Origin: Mucidula mucida
Taxonomy: Eukaryota > Basidiomycota > Agaricomycetes > Agaricales > Physalacriaceae
Length of the DNA stretch: 21,744 nt
Direction: 5' to 3'
NCBI GenBank assembly: GCA_015501055.1
Contig: JADNYV010000564.1
Coordinates: forward strand, 1-21,744
In this document: piece by piece, positions 19,327-21,744 of the stretch
Position numbering within the stretch: the stretch's first letter is position 1
Layout of the letters: each line of letters begins with the position of its first letter
The notes under the pieces: model-generated
The model's input: only the letters and a program-made list of their open reading frames with translations
What the model was told of the DNA's origin: nothing
The model's database searches: none
Position numbers and translations under genes: made by a program

Positions 19327-20386
19327 TCAGAACATCTCACCCTGCCCATCTACCAGTCCCCCAAAATAACATGTGAGCGCCTTGAGCTTGTTGCCCATCC
19401 ACTCTTCCTCCACCTCGATATCCTCCTGGGCACCGGACTTACCAGTGCGCCTATTTCGTCCAAGTCCGAGTTTCGGGGGAGGTAATACGCCACGTTGGGC
19501 GTAATCTTGCGCGTTAAGTGGAAGAGGTCCGCGCCGTGAATGGGTTGGATTGCAGAAAGTGAAAATGGAGTGGGTCTGTGCCAGGGCCGGCCTCCTTGAT
19601 GGAGATGGGGTTCCGGACAGGTAAGACGGTCCGCCCCAAGGCGGGCTGAGGAAAACCACGTCGATCTTGCGCGTGTTGCTTTGTGGGAGGGATGAAGCAA
19701 AGGATATATAGTCGGTCAATATGAACTCTATACGATCGGCGACGCCGTAGATTGAGCATTATGCCGCGCGAGAGCTAGGCGGATGGGGACGTGTCGAGCG
19801 CGATGACTGGCGGCAGCGATGAGGAGTAACACAAAAATGGGAGTCGTGTTGAAGTACACACCTCTTTGGCATGTTTTCGCGAATGCGATGGCGTTTCCGC
19901 CGACGCCGCAGAACGCGTCGAGGATAGTGTCGCATCGACATCTTTCCGCAATTGGTCGGCGATGAGCTCTGGAGTGACGCTGTACCAGCCTTCCTCGTCG
20001 AGTAGACATCCAGGCAGTGTGGCGTAAAGAGAAAAGAACCGTGTCCGTTGAAAGAAATCTGGATTGTATTTAATCTCAGTATCAATGGCTTGTTTGGAAA
20101 CCAACATTTTTTCAGATGTTCTGGGACATCGGCGGAGTGCTTGTAGTGCGGTACCAGGCCTGTGGCATCATATTTTGTAATCCAACGTAGTTGATTTGTT
20201 CTGTTTCTTCCCTCTGTGTCGAAACGATTCCTTCATCCAATCTAGCTCTTTTTGCCGGTGGTCCTCAAACCGGCTGTGGAGCTCTCAGCTGGACTTTCTG
20301 CAGACGGGTCACCACCGCCAAAAGCCTGTTGAACGAACGCTGATAACCCGCTGAACGGCGTGGCGCGTTTTCCGGTTTTTACCCAT
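19327..20386 (-). CDS. TGS1: Trimethylguanosine synthase, TGS1-like, with frame breaks
   Basis: On the minus strand from the ATG at 20386 (MGKNRK) to the TGA at 19327-19329. Introns at 20059-20105 (GTTGGT..CAG) and 19807-19861 (GTGTGT..CAG) restore frame exactly. Order: basic N-terminus; TGLVPHYKHS; a QRTRFFSLY..DEEGWYSVTPE segment; the SAM-binding motif DAFCGVGGNAIAFA; VIALDTSP; and the catalytic SPPWGGPSY motif. The end is IQPIHGADLFHLTRKITPN, YYLPRNSDLDEI and a C-terminal CYFGGLVDG. These are hallmarks of TGS1, which turns the m7G cap of snRNA, snoRNA and telomerase RNA into a trimethyl cap in the nucleus. About eight one-base breaks lie near 20368, 20249, 20191, 19933, 19786, 19752, 19565-19620 and 19442. 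Motifs are otherwise perfect. Divergent from the MED22 gene. Confidence 0.85.
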
Positions 20387-20517
20387 GGCCGTTATAAATG
20401 AAGAGGATCAAAAGCTCGTCCGAAAATGGTAGCGATCACCGCCGATCGAGTGATCAAGCAGGGCGCATCCTAGAAAGGCAGGTTGGTCGTCTTGCAGACA
20501 ACCACCATGGTCGCGTA
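20387..20517. promoter_or_regulatory. Bidirectional interval between TGS1-like and MED22 genes
   Basis: Only 131 bp separate the two divergent start codons, so the promoters and 5' UTRs of both must share or overlap this interval. No TATA box is evident. Confidence 0.55.
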
Positions 20518-21106
20518 ATGTCTGAAGTCCCACAGACCGACGTTTCCCGCCGTCGGCGCTGCCGACTGCGAAACTGCACAACCGCGCCCCCCAGAATCTC
20601 TCTGAGCAAAACTCTGCCGAATACCTGGACAACATCGAGAATGAATGGAACAAGCGCGTTGATACCGAAATCGAGACCCTCGTAGACGGCATGGTCGATC
20701 TCGTCAGCCTTGCTTCTGTGTGTTCTTTACTTTCTCATCGGGGACAGTACATTGACTCGGGGTTTCCGGCAGATTGGAGACAAGGACAAGTTCCGCATGG
20801 CCCAAGAGGCTTTCCAAGCCCAGTCTCGGGCAGATTCCATGGTACGGTATTTCTTCGCCCTTGTTTATCTTCGCAACTCTCATGTGGAGTGCGTAGGTCC
20901 GCGCTGCGAATTCTCTTCTTGCCATAACGCACTCCCTCAAGCTCTTGCTCCTTCTCTCCGATGAGCAGCAGATTTCGCAGAAGAGAGATGCAGAGCTCAA
21001 GGTTATTCGCGAGCAGAAGACCGAAGCGAGGAAAGAGTGCGCTGCGCTTCTCAACGAGTTGTTGACTGGTCCTCGTAAACAGAGCCAATCGACGTCCGAA
21101 ACCTGA
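20518..21106 (+). CDS. MED22: Mediator complex subunit 22 (MED22/SRB6)
   Basis: Three exons: 20518-20717, 20773-20841 and 20897-21106. The two 55-nt introns are GT-AG (GTGTGT..CAG; GTACGG..TAG). About 159 residues, normal for MED22. Landmarks: NLSEQNSAEYLDNIENEWNK, DTEIETLVDGMVDLV, IGDKDKFRMAQEAFQ, then VRAANSLLAITHSLKLLLL followed by a charged helix to the C-terminus. This is the small helical Mediator head-module subunit that bridges transcription factors and RNA polymerase II. The start ATG at 20518 follows CGCGTA. One base is missing near 20545-20551, after about ten codons; reading resumes with PSALPTAKLHN. The family is recognised with good certainty. Confidence 0.88.
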
Positions 21107-21744
21107 TTGGATCTTGTTATATAGGCTCCGTTGCACGATCGGATGGGTATTGTGAGATGGCTATGGTCCGGCCAGCCAATCTGAATTGTGCACCATAGCC
21201 TTAGGTGTCGACCTTGGACTTTCTAGCGCGTCTATTCATGAAATCGCGTCCCAATCTGAATTTTTTTTGGACAGATCGAAGAGTTCCATGAGATCCCTCT
21301 GGATCGTCTGATCTTTTCATGTGAAATCTTTCCGCGAACATACTGGCGCTCAATTTGGGCAACTTCGAGCGATCGTGGGATCTGTGGCGTTAGTCCTGCG
21401 TGCAAGCTATCATACATTTTATGGCACATGGCCGGCGGTTAAATTCATGCGTAGTCGTTGATAGGCTGGGCTTGTACGTGTTCCTTGCGTATGTCACGGC
21501 TGGATCTTCGTCATGCGGATATACTCGATTCGCGTGTTTACTCAATCCTATTGTTCGTGCACGTCCACACATTCATTTCCGTACTTCTGTGTGCGATCGG
21601 GGACACCTATTGTGAAATCGAGGGTCCGAAGATTCAAGAAAGTGTTGTGCCTTCCGCTTATATCTAGATGAGACATATGAAACCAGGTGTCGTCTAGTGT
21701 CGTCGCGATTGTCAGGCCGGAGAAGTGAACGAAAGGAGGGAACG
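21107..21744. other. Right-edge flank, nothing recognised
   Basis: About 640 bp after the MED22 stop. Short open frames on both strands (for example minus 21232-21429) show no family resemblance, repeats or splice pattern. It probably holds the 3' UTR and intergenic sequence. Confidence 0.45.

Noticed and set aside
20398..20685. 95-codon plus-strand frame beginning in the TGS1-MED22 interval
   Set aside because: It is Arg/Ser-rich noise in a frame that overlaps MED22 exon 1; the MED22 frame carries the family motifs.

Overview
The window looks like nuclear DNA of a filamentous basidiomycete, probably an Agaricomycete. Genes are closely spaced on both strands and cut by many short GT-AG introns of about 44-75 nt, often with a CTGAC/CTGAT/CTAAT-like branch site. 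The gene families are typical of mushrooms: F-box/LRR proteins, a MYND-finger protein, a secreted amidase, a Gly-X-type M20 carboxypeptidase. I saw no tRNA, rRNA, CRISPR array, phage or bacterial operon, and no intact transposon. Identifications rest on reading translations and recalled family motifs; no search was run.

Layout, left to right: (1) 1-592, minus, 3'-truncated unknown gene; (2) 1489-3060, plus, membrane/coiled-coil protein of unknown function; (3) 3096-3671, plus, broken F-box/LRR-like remnant; (4) 4345-6595, plus, BRD7/BRD9-like bromodomain protein; (5) 6946-9071, minus, secreted amidase with nine exons; (6) 9403-11746, minus, MYND zinc-finger protein; (7) 11747-13139, gene-poor stretch with small repeats and one orphan exon candidate; (8) 13140-14048, plus, small two-zinc-finger protein; (9) 14871-16128, minus, F-box/LRR protein; (10) 16386-18524, plus, M20 carboxypeptidase; (11) 19327-20386, minus, TGS1-like trimethylguanosine synthase; (12) 20518-21106, plus, Mediator subunit MED22.

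The strongest unexpected signal is not a new system. It is a pattern of single-base frame breaks in otherwise well-preserved genes: bromodomain 1, MYND 3, F-box 3, carboxypeptidase more than 12, TGS1 about 8, MED22 1. Most need one base added beside a short homopolymer. Splice sites, catalytic motifs and metal ligands survive on both sides. Genes 2, 5 and 8 read through cleanly. This fits uncorrected indel errors in a long-read assembly better than old pseudogenes, though real recent decay of some genes cannot be excluded from the sequence alone.

The genes do not form one pathway. Three concern RNA polymerase II transcription or RNA maturation (bromodomain protein, MED22, TGS1). TGS1 and MED22 are divergent and share a 131 bp interval. 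The amidase and carboxypeptidase are hydrolases, and the F-box proteins are probable ubiquitin-ligase adaptors.
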